Assembly: GCA_947302185.1 (NCBI GenBank)
Contig: CAMYVI010000177.1
Span: 1 to 5,594 of the forward strand
Direction: 5' to 3'
DNA length: 5,594 bases
Source: an uncultured Lachnospiraceae bacterium
Lineage (GTDB): Bacteria > Bacillota_A > Clostridia > Lachnospirales > Lachnospiraceae
Position 1 is the stretch's first letter. Every line of letters starts with the position of its first letter. Under the pieces are notes generated by a model. That model was not told the DNA's origin, did no database searches, and was given only the letters and a program-made list of their open reading frames with translations. The translations under genes were made by a program, and so were the position numbers. Shown one piece after another: positions 1 to 5,440 of the stretch.

Positions 1-60
1 CTGCTCGATGTAATATGCAGGACCACCTCGGAACTCGCCGTTCTTTCCGCGCACCGTATT
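1..60 (-). pseudogene. Fragment of AGCS-family sodium:alanine symporter
   Basis: Read on the minus strand from base 60 to base 1, one frame is open to the window edge and gives a 20-residue peptide ending in RGGPAYYIEQ. That string is typical of the amino acid:cation symporters (AGCS, sodium:alanine/glycine) and in the family sits roughly 100-140 residues from the N-terminus. The frame stays open leftward only to a TGA near 154-156. No ATG and no family-like N-terminal membrane segments are visible upstream, and the similarity seems to fade just upstream of base 60. What is present is therefore either a 5'-truncated remnant or a chimeric contig end. The match is short and rests on recalled family motifs. 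Confidence 0.5.
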
Positions 61-98
61 TCCTCTTCGCAACAAAAGTACAGTGCCCTCCGAATAAG

Positions 99-133
99 AA
101 AAAAGGCTGCTCTCAGAACACCCCAAGAAAACC
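99..133 (-). terminator. Possible weak terminator ending the feo operon
   Basis: On the minus strand, arms at 126-133 and 105-113 can pair with eight base pairs, including two wobbles and one bulged C. The loop is about 12 nt and six T residues follow (A run at 99-104 on the plus strand). The hairpin overlaps the last codons and stop of the HMA-domain gene. It is imperfect, but it is the only terminator candidate at the 3' end of the operon. Confidence 0.35.
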
Positions 134-361
134 TCTCTTATACGGCTCACTCGTCACGCCCATGCAATGGTAACCCCTCTCAGACAGCGCGCTCTCGAGC
201 GCCTCCTGTGTCAGAGCTTCATCACTCACAATGTAGGCTTCATTCTTCTTGTGATTAGATGAGACCTTCTTCACCGTAAACTTCTTTCTGATCATATCGT
301 TGACATGTGATTCGCACATCGGGCACATCATCCCGTCAACCTTTGCAGTTGTCCTGACCAT
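113..361 (-). CDS. Small heavy-metal-associated (HMA) domain protein
   Basis: This is an 82-residue cytosolic protein with no signal peptide or membrane segment. It resembles the HMA fold of copper chaperones and P-type ATPase N-termini: a V-D-G-M-M-C-P-M-C motif puts the metal-binding CxxC at Cys13/Cys16, followed by an HV helix start, and the C-terminal half has the usual pattern of acidic helix then 'RGYHCMGV' strand with a third Cys at 66. Length fits a single HMA domain plus a short basic tail. The start is supported by a consensus AGGAGG (368-373) six bases upstream. It is the last gene of the feo operon, 45 bp after the Cys-rich peptide gene. A role in binding or passing on a metal, possibly iron or copper, is inferred from the motif and position. 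The metal itself cannot be read from sequence. Confidence 0.85.
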   Translation of the reverse strand: MVRTTAKVDGMMCPMCESHVNDMIRKKFTVKKVSSNHKKNEAYIVSDEALTQEALESALSERGYHCMGVTSEPYKRGFLGVF

Positions 362-406
362 GATCCGCCTCCTTTCTTATCAGCAAAATTCCATTTAGCC
401 GTGATC

Positions 407-592
407 TTATTTTTCCGGCCATTTCCTCTTGACTGTAATGATGATATCCTGATCTGTGCATCCTCCGCAGCTTCCGCAGTTCCCGCTGCAGGATCCTCCT
501 CCGCAGCCTCCCTGCCTGTGCTCAAGCACGATGCTCCTAACACAGAGAACCACAACCAGGACCAAAACAGCTCCGACTATCACATTTCCCAT
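407..592 (-). CDS. FeoB-associated Cys-rich membrane peptide
   Basis: This 61-residue protein has one N-terminal transmembrane segment (about residues 4-23, nearly all V/L/I). A short basic stretch follows, then a glycine-rich knot with Cys30, 35, 39, 42 and 45, and a charged C-terminal tail. Membrane segment plus G/C-rich cluster is the layout of the FeoB-associated Cys-rich membrane protein family, which commonly sits beside feoB in Firmicutes. The tail after the cysteines (about 16 residues ending KRKWPEK) is longer than I would expect of minimal members. The start has an AGGAGG (598-603) five bases upstream. It lies 238 bp after feoB and 45 bp before the HMA-domain gene. The cysteine cluster could bind Fe(II) or another thiophilic metal at the membrane near FeoB, but that function is inference. 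A role comparable to FeoC has been suggested for such peptides and is not shown here. Confidence 0.85.
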   Translation of the reverse strand: MGNVIVGAVLVLVVVLCVRSIVLEHRQGGCGGGSCSGNCGSCGGCTDQDIIITVKRKWPEK

Positions 593-622
593 TGTGTCCT
601 CCTCTCAAAAATCCGTTTCCGT

Positions 623-656
623 CAGGGAGTTGTGAATTTCCGCCTCACAATCCCTG
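623..656 (-). other. Long imperfect inverted repeat in leader of Cys-rich gene
   Basis: Arms at 623-635 and 645-656 pair over 12 bp with a single bulged base (629) and a 9-nt loop. On the minus strand it ends about 20 nt upstream of the AGGAGG of the Cys-rich peptide gene. No T-tract follows directly, since the nearest T run is about 10 nt away, so it is not a classical terminator. It could be an mRNA stability or processing hairpin, or a protein-binding palindrome. Confidence 0.6.
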
Positions 657-672
657 CATAATACTACCAAGG

Positions 673-701
673 AAAATACCCGGGCCCGCAAGCAGGCCCG
701 G
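673..701 (-). terminator. GC-rich hairpin downstream of feoB, likely partial terminator
   Basis: Arms 680-686 and 695-701 form seven G/C pairs with an 8-nt loop. On the minus strand the hairpin is followed by a broken T-tract (TATTTT; 673-678 on the plus strand). It lies about 130 nt past the feoB stop and before the Cys-rich and HMA genes, which have good ribosome binding sites and no clear promoter of their own. The interrupted T-tract suggests leaky termination that would lower expression of the two tail genes. Confidence 0.55.
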
Positions 702-830
702 CTACTATATCTCATTTTTCAATTCATTATGATTAAGTTGCCAAATGTCGAGTACGGATTATTCCGTTCCTGCGCACTCCCATTTGAGTAAATTCGATGC
801 CTGAACTATTCTTCCGGCACTGATATCATA

Positions 831-3116
831 TTATTTAGCCGCTTCCACACTCGTAAGCGTCTGCACTCTCTCATCCGGCTGATAACCCCTGCGGACAAGC
901 AGATACACCAGTCCCGCAGCAAGAGCGATTGCCAGAACTGTTCCGATTCCAAAAGTTCCGCCGGTGAAGACCGCTCCGAGCTGATAAGCTATCAGGGCTA
1001 TAATATACGCCCACAGGCACATATATCCGATTGCGGCAAATGTCCACTTCGCGTTATTCATCTCCCGCTTAATAGCACCCATCGCTGCGAAGCACGGTGC
1101 GCAGAGCAGATTGAAGAGCATGAATGCAAATGCAGCCAGCGGCGTAAAGTCAGCTGCGATCCGATCCCAGATACCCTCTCCGTTCTCGCCGAGTTCCTCG
1201 CCTGTCGCCTCCTCATCGTAATTATAGAGAACGCCGAAAGTTCCTACTACTTCTTCCTTGGCCACAAGTCCCGTGATTGTCGCAACCGTAGGCTTCCATG
1301 TGCCGAAACCGAGCGGCTTGAATACGACGGACAATGTATTTCCGACACTTGCCAGAAGTGATGCATCCATCGGCGCTACTTCCTCTTCCGGGATATCCAT
1401 CTTTTCGGCTATATCCGATATAACTTCATCTGTTGCGACCGTCTCATCCGCGAATAAGCTGTCGACCATGCCAAACTTTCCGTTGACCGTCCCCATACTT
1501 GACAGGAACCAGATGATGATGGAAGACAGAACGATGACTGTGCCGGCCTTTTTGATGAAAGACCAGCCACGCTCCCATGTAGCTCGAAGGACGTTTGTTA
1601 CAGACGGCACATGGTAAGGCGGGAGTTCCATGACGAACGGAGCCGGTTCACCTGCAAATGCCTTGAATTTCTTCAGTATTATACCCGAAAGCACAATAGA
1701 AGCCATTCCGATGAAATATGCAGATACCGAAATGTACGGCGACTGTCCGAACAGCGCTCCTGCGACCAGACCGATAATCGGAAGCTTCGCACCGCACGGA
1801 ATAAACGTCGTAGTCATGATCGTCATTTTACGGTCACGATCGTTTTCAATAGTACGGGACGCCATTATGCCCGGAACGCCGCAGCCCGTCGCTACGAGAA
1901 CGGGGATAAAGCTCTTGCCGGACAATCCGAACTGGCGGAAAATTCTGTCCATGACAAATGCGACACGCGACATGTATCCGATATCTTCCAAAATAGCAAG
2001 AAGCAGGAACAGAACCAGCATCTGCGGTACAAATCCGAGCACGGCACCCACACCGCCGACAATACCGTTCTGAATCAGACCGTACAGCCAGGATTCGGAA
2101 GAGACATGAAGGGCTCCGAGAATTGTATCAAAAAGACCGGGGACCCATTCGCCGAACACGACATCATTCGCAAAATCTGTTGCCCTGGTACCTATGGATA
2201 TCGCCCATCCACCCATTGAAATCGCATAAATCAGGAACATGACAATGACAAAAATGGGAAGACCCAGTATTCTGTTCGTGACAATCTTATCAATTCTGTC
2301 GGAAACCGTCATGTTGTCCTCTCTCACCGCCTTCTGCACGGACACTGAGACGACATCGGAAATATAAGTATATCTCTCATTTGTGATTATGCTCTCTGAG
2401 TCATCATCGAGCTCAGATTCACACGCCTCGATCACTCTTTCCATAGCGGATTTTTGGGCATCCGTGAGAGAAAGATTCTCAAGAGCCTTTTCATCACGCT
2501 CAAAGACTTTAATAGCATACCAGCGGGCAAGTTTTGTATCGACTGCATTGCCGAGGCTCTTCTCGATTTCCCTGACAGCTTTCTCCACCGGCTCACTGAA
2601 TGCAGCAGGTGCATGTGAAGCGCTGCCCGATTTTGCCACCGAGACAGCTTTGCTTACCGCTTCCTTGATTCCTTCATTTTTCAGAGCGCTGATCTCAAAC
2701 ACATCGCATCCCAGCTTCTTACCGAGCTTTGCTATATTGATCTTATCCCCGTTCTTGCGTACCAGATCCATCATGTTGACGGCAATCACCACGGGTATGC
2801 CAAGCTCGATGAGCTGTGTAGTCAGATAGAGGTTGCGTTCAATATTTGTACCGTCTACTATGTTCAGAATAGCATCCGGCTTTTCTGTTACCAGATAGTT
2901 TCTTGCAACAACTTCTTCCAATGTATAGGGAGACAGAGAATAAATTCCCGGCAGGTCCTGAATGATTACCTCTTTATCATCCTTCAGTTTTCCTTCCTTT
3001 TTCTCTACCGTTACGCCGGGCCAGTTACCCACATACTGATTGGAACCCGTAAGAGAGTTAAATAACGTTGTCTTTCCGCTGTTCGGGTTTCCAGCGAGTG
3101 CAATCTTAACAGCCAT
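831..3116 (-). CDS. feoB: Ferrous iron transport protein B (Fe(II) permease with GTPase domain)
   Basis: FeoB, 761 residues and so full length for the family, imports Fe(II) across the cytoplasmic membrane. The N-terminal G domain shows G1 GNPNSGKTT (9-17), the G2 Thr36, G3 DLPG (54-57), G4 NMMD (114-117) and G5 SAL (143-145). A helical guanine-dissociation-inhibitor region spans roughly 165-270. The membrane part starts near 282 and carries two Gate regions with their conserved cysteines: GCGVPG (411-416, Cys412) with IPCGAKLPI (Cys441), and LLCAPC (Cys672/675). An acidic extracytoplasmic loop lies near 545-590. No key motif is missing. A GGAGGAA (3124-3130) lies seven bases before the ATG, inside the 17-bp gap after the second feoA. 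Two FeoA genes precede it in the same transcript. The Cys-rich and HMA genes follow, beyond a possible attenuating hairpin. Confidence 0.98.
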   Translation of the reverse strand: MAVKIALAGNPNSGKTTLFNSLTGSNQYVGNWPGVTVEKKEGKLKDDKEVIIQDLPGIYSLSPYTLEEVVARNYLVTEKPDAILNIVDGTNIERNLYLTTQLIELGIPVVIAVNMMDLVRKNGDKINIAKLGKKLGCDVFEISALKNEGIKEAVSKAVSVAKSGSASHAPAAFSEPVEKAVREIEKSLGNAVDTKLARWYAIKVFERDEKALENLSLTDAQKSAMERVIEACESELDDDSESIITNERYTYISDVVSVSVQKAVREDNMTVSDRIDKIVTNRILGLPIFVIVMFLIYAISMGGWAISIGTRATDFANDVVFGEWVPGLFDTILGALHVSSESWLYGLIQNGIVGGVGAVLGFVPQMLVLFLLLAILEDIGYMSRVAFVMDRIFRQFGLSGKSFIPVLVATGCGVPGIMASRTIENDRDRKMTIMTTTFIPCGAKLPIIGLVAGALFGQSPYISVSAYFIGMASIVLSGIILKKFKAFAGEPAPFVMELPPYHVPSVTNVLRATWERGWSFIKKAGTVIVLSSIIIWFLSSMGTVNGKFGMVDSLFADETVATDEVISDIAEKMDIPEEEVAPMDASLLASVGNTLSVVFKPLGFGTWKPTVATITGLVAKEEVVGTFGVLYNYDEEATGEELGENGEGIWDRIAADFTPLAAFAFMLFNLLCAPCFAAMGAIKREMNNAKWTFAAIGYMCLWAYIIALIAYQLGAVFTGGTFGIGTVLAIALAAGLVYLLVRRGYQPDERVQTLTSVEAAK

Positions 3117-3133
3117 ATTTATGTTCCTCCATA

Positions 3134-3352
3134 TTACTCAACTTCGATCATTTCAGCATCCGCCTTGCGGATCGAGAGTTCGTATCCCCGAACTTTCAAT
3201 TCCATCGGATCTCCGAGGGGAGCCACTTTTCTAACGAAAATTTCAACGCCCTTCGTGATTCCCATATCCATGATACGGCGCTTTACCGGACCTGTGCCGG
3301 TAAGCTTTTTGACTTTGACAGTCTGCCCTACGCTTACATCTTTAAGTGTCAT
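3134..3352 (-). CDS. feoA: Ferrous iron transport protein A, FeoB-proximal copy
   Basis: This is a 72-residue FeoA-domain (SH3-like) cytosolic protein of normal family length. The strongest signature is residues 47-69, beginning GDPMELKVRGYELSIR, a stretch typical of FeoA encoded next to feoB. The N-terminal half has the usual layout: VGQTVKV strand, basic 'VKRRIMDMGI' segment (23-32), then the KGVEIFV strand. FeoA is thought to dock on FeoB and influence its GTPase or transport activity. The ATG has AGGAGG (3358-3363) five bases upstream. The stop lies 17 bp before feoB and the start 30 bp after the preceding feoA, so the three are surely cotranscribed. Confidence 0.95.
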   Translation of the reverse strand: MTLKDVSVGQTVKVKKLTGTGPVKRRIMDMGITKGVEIFVRKVAPLGDPMELKVRGYELSIRKADAEMIEVE

Positions 3353-3382
3353 AACTTCCTCCTCATTACTTTTCGTCAGAGA

Positions 3383-3592
3383 TTACACAAATATCTTATT
3401 GGCCAGTTCCCTGCCGACCGCTACTCTGGAACCTTTTATGTTCACGATCACGCTCTCACCCGACTTGGAAAGAACAGTGACAATGGCTCCTACATGAAAT
3501 CCCAAATCGGCAAGATGCTGCTTAACCGACATTCCGCCTCCGATACGCACGATTTCATATTCCTTATTCAAATCAGCGAGTCTTAATGGCAT
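3383..3592 (-). CDS. feoA: Ferrous iron transport protein A, promoter-proximal copy
   Basis: This is a 69-residue FeoA-domain protein and the first gene of the operon. Visible hallmarks are the 'IGGG' turn (17-20), HLADLGFHVGAIVTVL (26-41) and IVNIKGSRVAVGRELANKI (49-67), which form the SH3-like barrel of the family. It belongs to a different FeoA subtype from the FeoB-proximal copy, which has the GDPM/VRGYELS signature that this one lacks. Paired dissimilar feoA genes ahead of feoB are common in clostridia, and the two proteins may play distinct roles on FeoB. The ATG is preceded by a G-rich ribosome binding site (AAAGGGGG, ending about seven bases upstream). The transcript probably starts near 3710, giving a leader of about 118 nt. 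Confidence 0.93.
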   Translation of the reverse strand: MPLRLADLNKEYEIVRIGGGMSVKQHLADLGFHVGAIVTVLSKSGESVIVNIKGSRVAVGRELANKIFV

Positions 3593-3633
3593 ATATGACC
3601 CCCTTTCGACACATCACATTTCCCGTTCAAATT

Positions 3634-3666
3634 ATTAGCATCTCCTGTAATGTAAGTGCAGCTAAT
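3634..3666 (-). other. feo leader with weak stem
   Basis: Within the predicted 5' leader of the feo operon, ATTAGC and GCTAAT (at 3661-3666 and 3634-3639) can pair as a 6-bp stem enclosing about 21 nt. A GGAG-containing stretch sits in the loop. I recognise no known riboswitch class here, and the stem is short enough to be chance. Confidence 0.25.
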
Positions 3667-3716
3667 CAATGAAAGGAATATTTTTTGCCATATATTCTGC
3701 ATTTCTGCTACGAGAT

Positions 3717-3745
3717 AGTATACACTTACTAACTCACTTTTTCAA
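3717..3745 (-). promoter_or_regulatory. Main feo operon promoter
   Basis: On the minus strand a -35 TTGAAA (plus-strand 3740-3745) and a -10 TATACT (3717-3722) are separated by exactly 17 bp, close to the vegetative sigma-factor consensus. Transcription would start near 3710 and read through both feoA genes and feoB. It lies just downstream of the terminator of the third feoA-like gene, so the two are separate transcription units. The spacer and -10 contain a short inverted repeat (TAGTA/TACTA arms at 3716-3720 and 3727-3731) that may be part of an operator. Confidence 0.8.
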
Positions 3746-3746
3746 T

Positions 3747-3760
3747 AGTTACTGCTAACT
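3747..3760 (-). promoter_or_regulatory. Candidate metal-regulator operator at the feo promoter
   Basis: A perfect inverted repeat with 5-bp arms (AGTTA-GCAG-TAACT on the minus strand) ends one base upstream of the feo -35 box. The half-site resembles the GTTAG..CTAAC core of DtxR/IdeR-type iron boxes, but the centre is 4 bp rather than 3. A related 14-mer occurs at the other iron-gene promoter (4220-4233). The assignment to a repressor family is inference. Confidence 0.45.
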
Positions 3761-3778
3761 TCACAACAAATTTTGGGC

Positions 3779-3805
3779 AAAAAAAACAGAGCCTTTTAAG
3801 CTCTG
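3779..3805 (-). terminator. Rho-independent terminator of the feoA-like gene
   Basis: On the minus strand CAGAGC pairs with GCTCTG (plus-strand 3800-3805 and 3787-3792) across a 7-nt loop and is followed by eight uninterrupted T residues (3779-3786). It is a strong intrinsic terminator, 90 nt past the stop of the feoA-like gene and upstream of the main feo promoter. It therefore isolates that gene as a monocistronic unit. Confidence 0.88.
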
Positions 3806-3857
3806 CTTCGGTTCGATAAAATAATTTCGGAATAAACAGCTCCTGACTGAACACTAT

Positions 3858-3881
3858 CTGCGTCAATCTGAGTTAACGCAG
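3858..3881 (-). other. Stem-loop in 3' untranslated region of feoA-like gene
   Basis: Arms 3858-3866 and 3873-3881 form nine pairs around a 6-nt loop. In minus-strand RNA all nine can form, one as a G-U wobble, whereas the plus-strand RNA would have a C-A mismatch at that position. This fits a hairpin in the feoA-like transcript, just after its stop codon and before the terminator. No function is recognised. Confidence 0.5.
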
Positions 3882-3895
3882 CAGACGGCGCCTCT

Positions 3896-4114
3896 TCATA
3901 CCGGTTCCATCTTAACACAGCCGGCTACATCCGAACTCATTGCCAGCTTGCGGCCGTTGAACCTCACAATCAGACTGCTTCCGTTGTTTGCAAGAACACT
4001 GAGACAATCATCAACACAAAGATCCCAAGTGTCATGCAGATATCCCGCATAGTTCCCCAGCAGCCATGTAACCCTGTAGCGTCCGCCCGCCTCGGCATTC
4101 TGTAAACTAACCAT
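3896..4114 (-). CDS. Divergent stand-alone FeoA-domain protein
   Basis: This is a 72-residue cytosolic protein with the length and secondary-structure order of FeoA. The best evidence is the C-terminal half, 'NNGSSLIVRFNGRKLAMSSDVAG' (split across residues 43-65), which follows the family pattern of NG turn, IV-x-x-x-G-x-R-(L/V)-A strand and final helix. The N-terminal half is divergent: the usual 'L..LG' helix is replaced by an aromatic-rich YLHDTWDLCVDDC segment (25-37), and there are three cysteines (33, 37, 66) unlike the cysteine-free feoA copies in the operon. A GGAGG-type site (4121-4126) lies six bases before the ATG. The gene is transcribed alone, with its own promoter (4197-4225) and terminator (3779-3805), immediately upstream of the feo operon. 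It may be an iron-linked regulator or accessory protein. The FeoA assignment is likely, the function unknown. Confidence 0.8.
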   Translation of the reverse strand: MVSLQNAEAGGRYRVTWLLGNYAGYLHDTWDLCVDDCLSVLANNGSSLIVRFNGRKLAMSSDVAGCVKMEPV

Positions 4115-4196
4115 GGTCTTTCCTCCGTTTATCTATTGTCGCTAAATACCGGAAATGACACCGCCTTCCCGGATCTTTTCCCTTTTCTATAACTTC

Positions 4197-4225
4197 ATTT
4201 TATAACATACGGAAAACAGAGCCAA
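4197..4225 (-). promoter_or_regulatory. Promoter of the stand-alone feoA-like gene
   Basis: On the minus strand a -35 TTGGCT (plus-strand 4220-4225) and a -10 TAAAAT (4197-4202) are spaced 17 bp apart, predicting a start near 4190 and a leader of about 75 nt. A second reading puts an extended -10 (TGTTATAAA) a few bases upstream. GTTATA also occurs twice here (4188-4193 and 4201-4206), so the exact -10 is uncertain. Confidence 0.55.
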
Positions 4226-4233
4226 TGCTAACC
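4220..4233 (-). promoter_or_regulatory. Candidate operator sharing a motif with the feo promoter
   Basis: The minus-strand 14-mer GGTTAGCATTGGCT overlaps the predicted -35 box. It matches the 14-mer at 3747-3760 at 10 of 14 positions, including seven consecutive bases (GTTAGCA), and three of the four differences are A/G transitions. The AGGTTAGC part equals the left half of the DtxR/IdeR box consensus. The right half is degenerate. Binding by an iron or manganese repressor is inference. Confidence 0.4.
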
Positions 4234-4398
4234 TTTTTTTACACAGTTTTATTTTACAAAGCCTTATTTTATCGCATTTTCCGGCGGTTTGCATATTCTA
4301 AGAGTTTGCAAGGTCTTACTTTTTTCTTACTTTTACGACACTTTTTCCGGACAAAATTATCGGGATTTTTCATTACTGAAATCAAAGTTATAAAACAG
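4234..4398. other. AT-rich intergenic spacer between divergent units
   Basis: This is the middle of the 345-bp divergent gap between the feoA-like gene and argC. It is T-rich on the plus strand. An open frame of 63 codons at 4225-4416 is low-complexity (F/L/K/R-rich), lacks a ribosome binding site and looks like a by-product of base composition. GTTTGCA occurs twice (4287-4293, 4304-4310), but I see no convincing ArgR box, T-box or riboswitch. Confidence 0.5.
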
Positions 4399-4418
4399 AT
4401 GCACACTTTCACCTGAAA

Positions 4419-4427
4419 TGCTATAAT
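4419..4427 (+). promoter_or_regulatory. argC promoter with extended -10
   Basis: A perfect TATAAT (4422-4427) preceded by TG one base upstream forms an extended -10 element. The position 17 bp upstream (4399-4404, ATGCAC) is a poor -35, which extended -10 promoters tolerate. Transcription would begin near 4434, giving a leader of only about 26 nt, too short for a T-box or attenuator. Confidence 0.7.
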
Positions 4428-4459
4428 CGATAACGAATTTTACTGAACAGGAGAATACC

Positions 4460-5395
4460 ATGAAAACAAAAGTTTATATAGACGGTCAGGTCGGCACCAC
4501 CGGTCTGCAGATTTATGAAAGAATAGGCGGCAGAAGTGACCTTCAGCTCCTAAGGATCGATGAGGACAAACGTCATGATACGGAGGAGAGAAGAAAATTC
4601 CTCAACAGTGCAGATATTGTTTTTCTCTGCCTGCCTGATGCCGGCGCAATTGAAGCCGTCTCCCTGATAGACAATCCGGATGTCCGTGTGATCGACGCAT
4701 CAACCGCCCACAGAACTTCCGACGACTGGACCTATGGCTATCCGGAGCTCTCCAAAGAGCAGCGCTCTGCCATCGCATCCAGCAAGCGTGTCGCCAATCC
4801 CGGGTGCCACGCCACAGGTCTCATTTCCTCTGTCGCACCGCTTATAAAAATGGGCATCCTGCCCGCAGATTATCCGGTCACCTGCTATTCCCTCACCGGC
4901 TACTCCGGCGGCGGAAAGAAAATGATTGCCCAATATCAGGACCCGGGCAGAGAAGATAAACTTTCCGCACCCGGTATTTACGGACTTACACTGAAGCATA
5001 AGCACATCCCTGAAATGCAGAAAGTTACGGGTCTGTCTCATCCTCCGGTCTTCATGCCGGTCGTCGATGATTATTACAAGGGGATGGCCACCACGATCAT
5101 GCTGCACAACTGCCTGCTCCCCGGCTGTCCGTCCGCGGAGCAAATATGCGCGAGGCTTCAGGAGTATTATGCAAACGAGCACTTCGTCACAGTTCTTCCT
5201 TACAACGAAAAGCAGGAAACGATTTATGCAAATGCTCTCGCCGGTACAAACCATCTCCGGCTCGTTGTGTGCGGCTATGAGGAACAGACGAGCGTGACGG
5301 CCCTCTTTGATAATCTCGGAAAAGGGGCTTCAGGCGCTGCCGTCCAGAACATGAACATCATGTTAGGGCTCGATGAAACTATAGGGCTCGAGTAA
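4460..5395 (+). CDS. argC: N-acetyl-gamma-glutamyl-phosphate reductase (type 2)
   Basis: ArgC reduces N-acetylglutamyl-5-phosphate to the semialdehyde with NADPH, the third step of arginine (ornithine) biosynthesis in the cytosol. At 311 residues it is the shorter type 2 form; type 1 enzymes have about 340-350. The NADP-binding turn GQVGTTG is at 9-15, ANPGCHATG (112-120) carries the catalytic Cys116, SLTGYSGGGKKM is at 144-155, KHKHIPEM (179-186) holds the candidate catalytic histidine, and GKGASGAAVQNMN is at 287-299. No residue expected for activity appears lost. AGGAG (4449-4453) lies six bases before the ATG, and a promoter sits just upstream. The gene stands alone: the iron genes diverge on the left and a terminator follows about 45 bp after the stop. 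Any other arginine genes are outside this window. Confidence 0.96.
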   Translation: MKTKVYIDGQVGTTGLQIYERIGGRSDLQLLRIDEDKRHDTEERRKFLNSADIVFLCLPDAGAIEAVSLIDNPDVRVIDASTAHRTSDDWTYGYPELSKEQRSAIASSKRVANPGCHATGLISSVAPLIKMGILPADYPVTCYSLTGYSGGGKKMIAQYQDPGREDKLSAPGIYGLTLKHKHIPEMQKVTGLSHPPVFMPVVDDYYKGMATTIMLHNCLLPGCPSAEQICARLQEYYANEHFVTVLPYNEKQETIYANALAGTNHLRLVVCGYEEQTSVTALFDNLGKGASGAAVQNMNIMLGLDETIGLE

Positions 5396-5440
5396 GAAGA
5401 AACAAACCTTTCTTTATTATATAGAAGAAAAAATAAAAAA

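Noticed and set aside
328..555. 75-codon minus-strand frame overlapping the Cys-rich and HMA genes
   Set aside because: It is a shifted frame across two genes with good ribosome binding sites and family-consistent products. It has no support of its own.
754..767. Small 5-bp hairpin (ACGGA/TCCGT) downstream of feoB
   Set aside because: It is too short and has no T-tract. This level of pairing is expected by chance, and the GC-rich hairpin at 680-701 is the better terminator candidate.
1611..2219. Plus-strand open frame of 202 codons inside feoB
   Set aside because: It is antisense to conserved FeoB membrane-domain sequence. The peptide is rich in R/H/N/S and has no recognisable domain.
3585..3704. 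39-codon minus-strand frame in the feo leader (starts MQNIWQK)
   Set aside because: No ribosome binding site precedes the ATG, and the frame overlaps the first feoA start. It is mentioned as a low-interest point but not annotated as a gene.
4287..4310. Possible ArgR box (two GTTTGCA copies)
   Set aside because: The copies are direct repeats 17 bp apart, not the inverted AT-rich palindrome expected of an ARG box, and they lie over 100 bp upstream of the argC promoter.
4225..4416. 63-codon plus-strand frame upstream of argC
   Set aside because: The composition follows the AT-rich spacer, there is no Shine-Dalgarno sequence, and it starts inside the promoter region of the divergent gene.
4700..5254. 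Long minus-strand open frame of 184 codons inside argC
   Set aside because: It is antisense to a clearly functional argC, has no ribosome binding site, and its peptide is low-complexity without family features.
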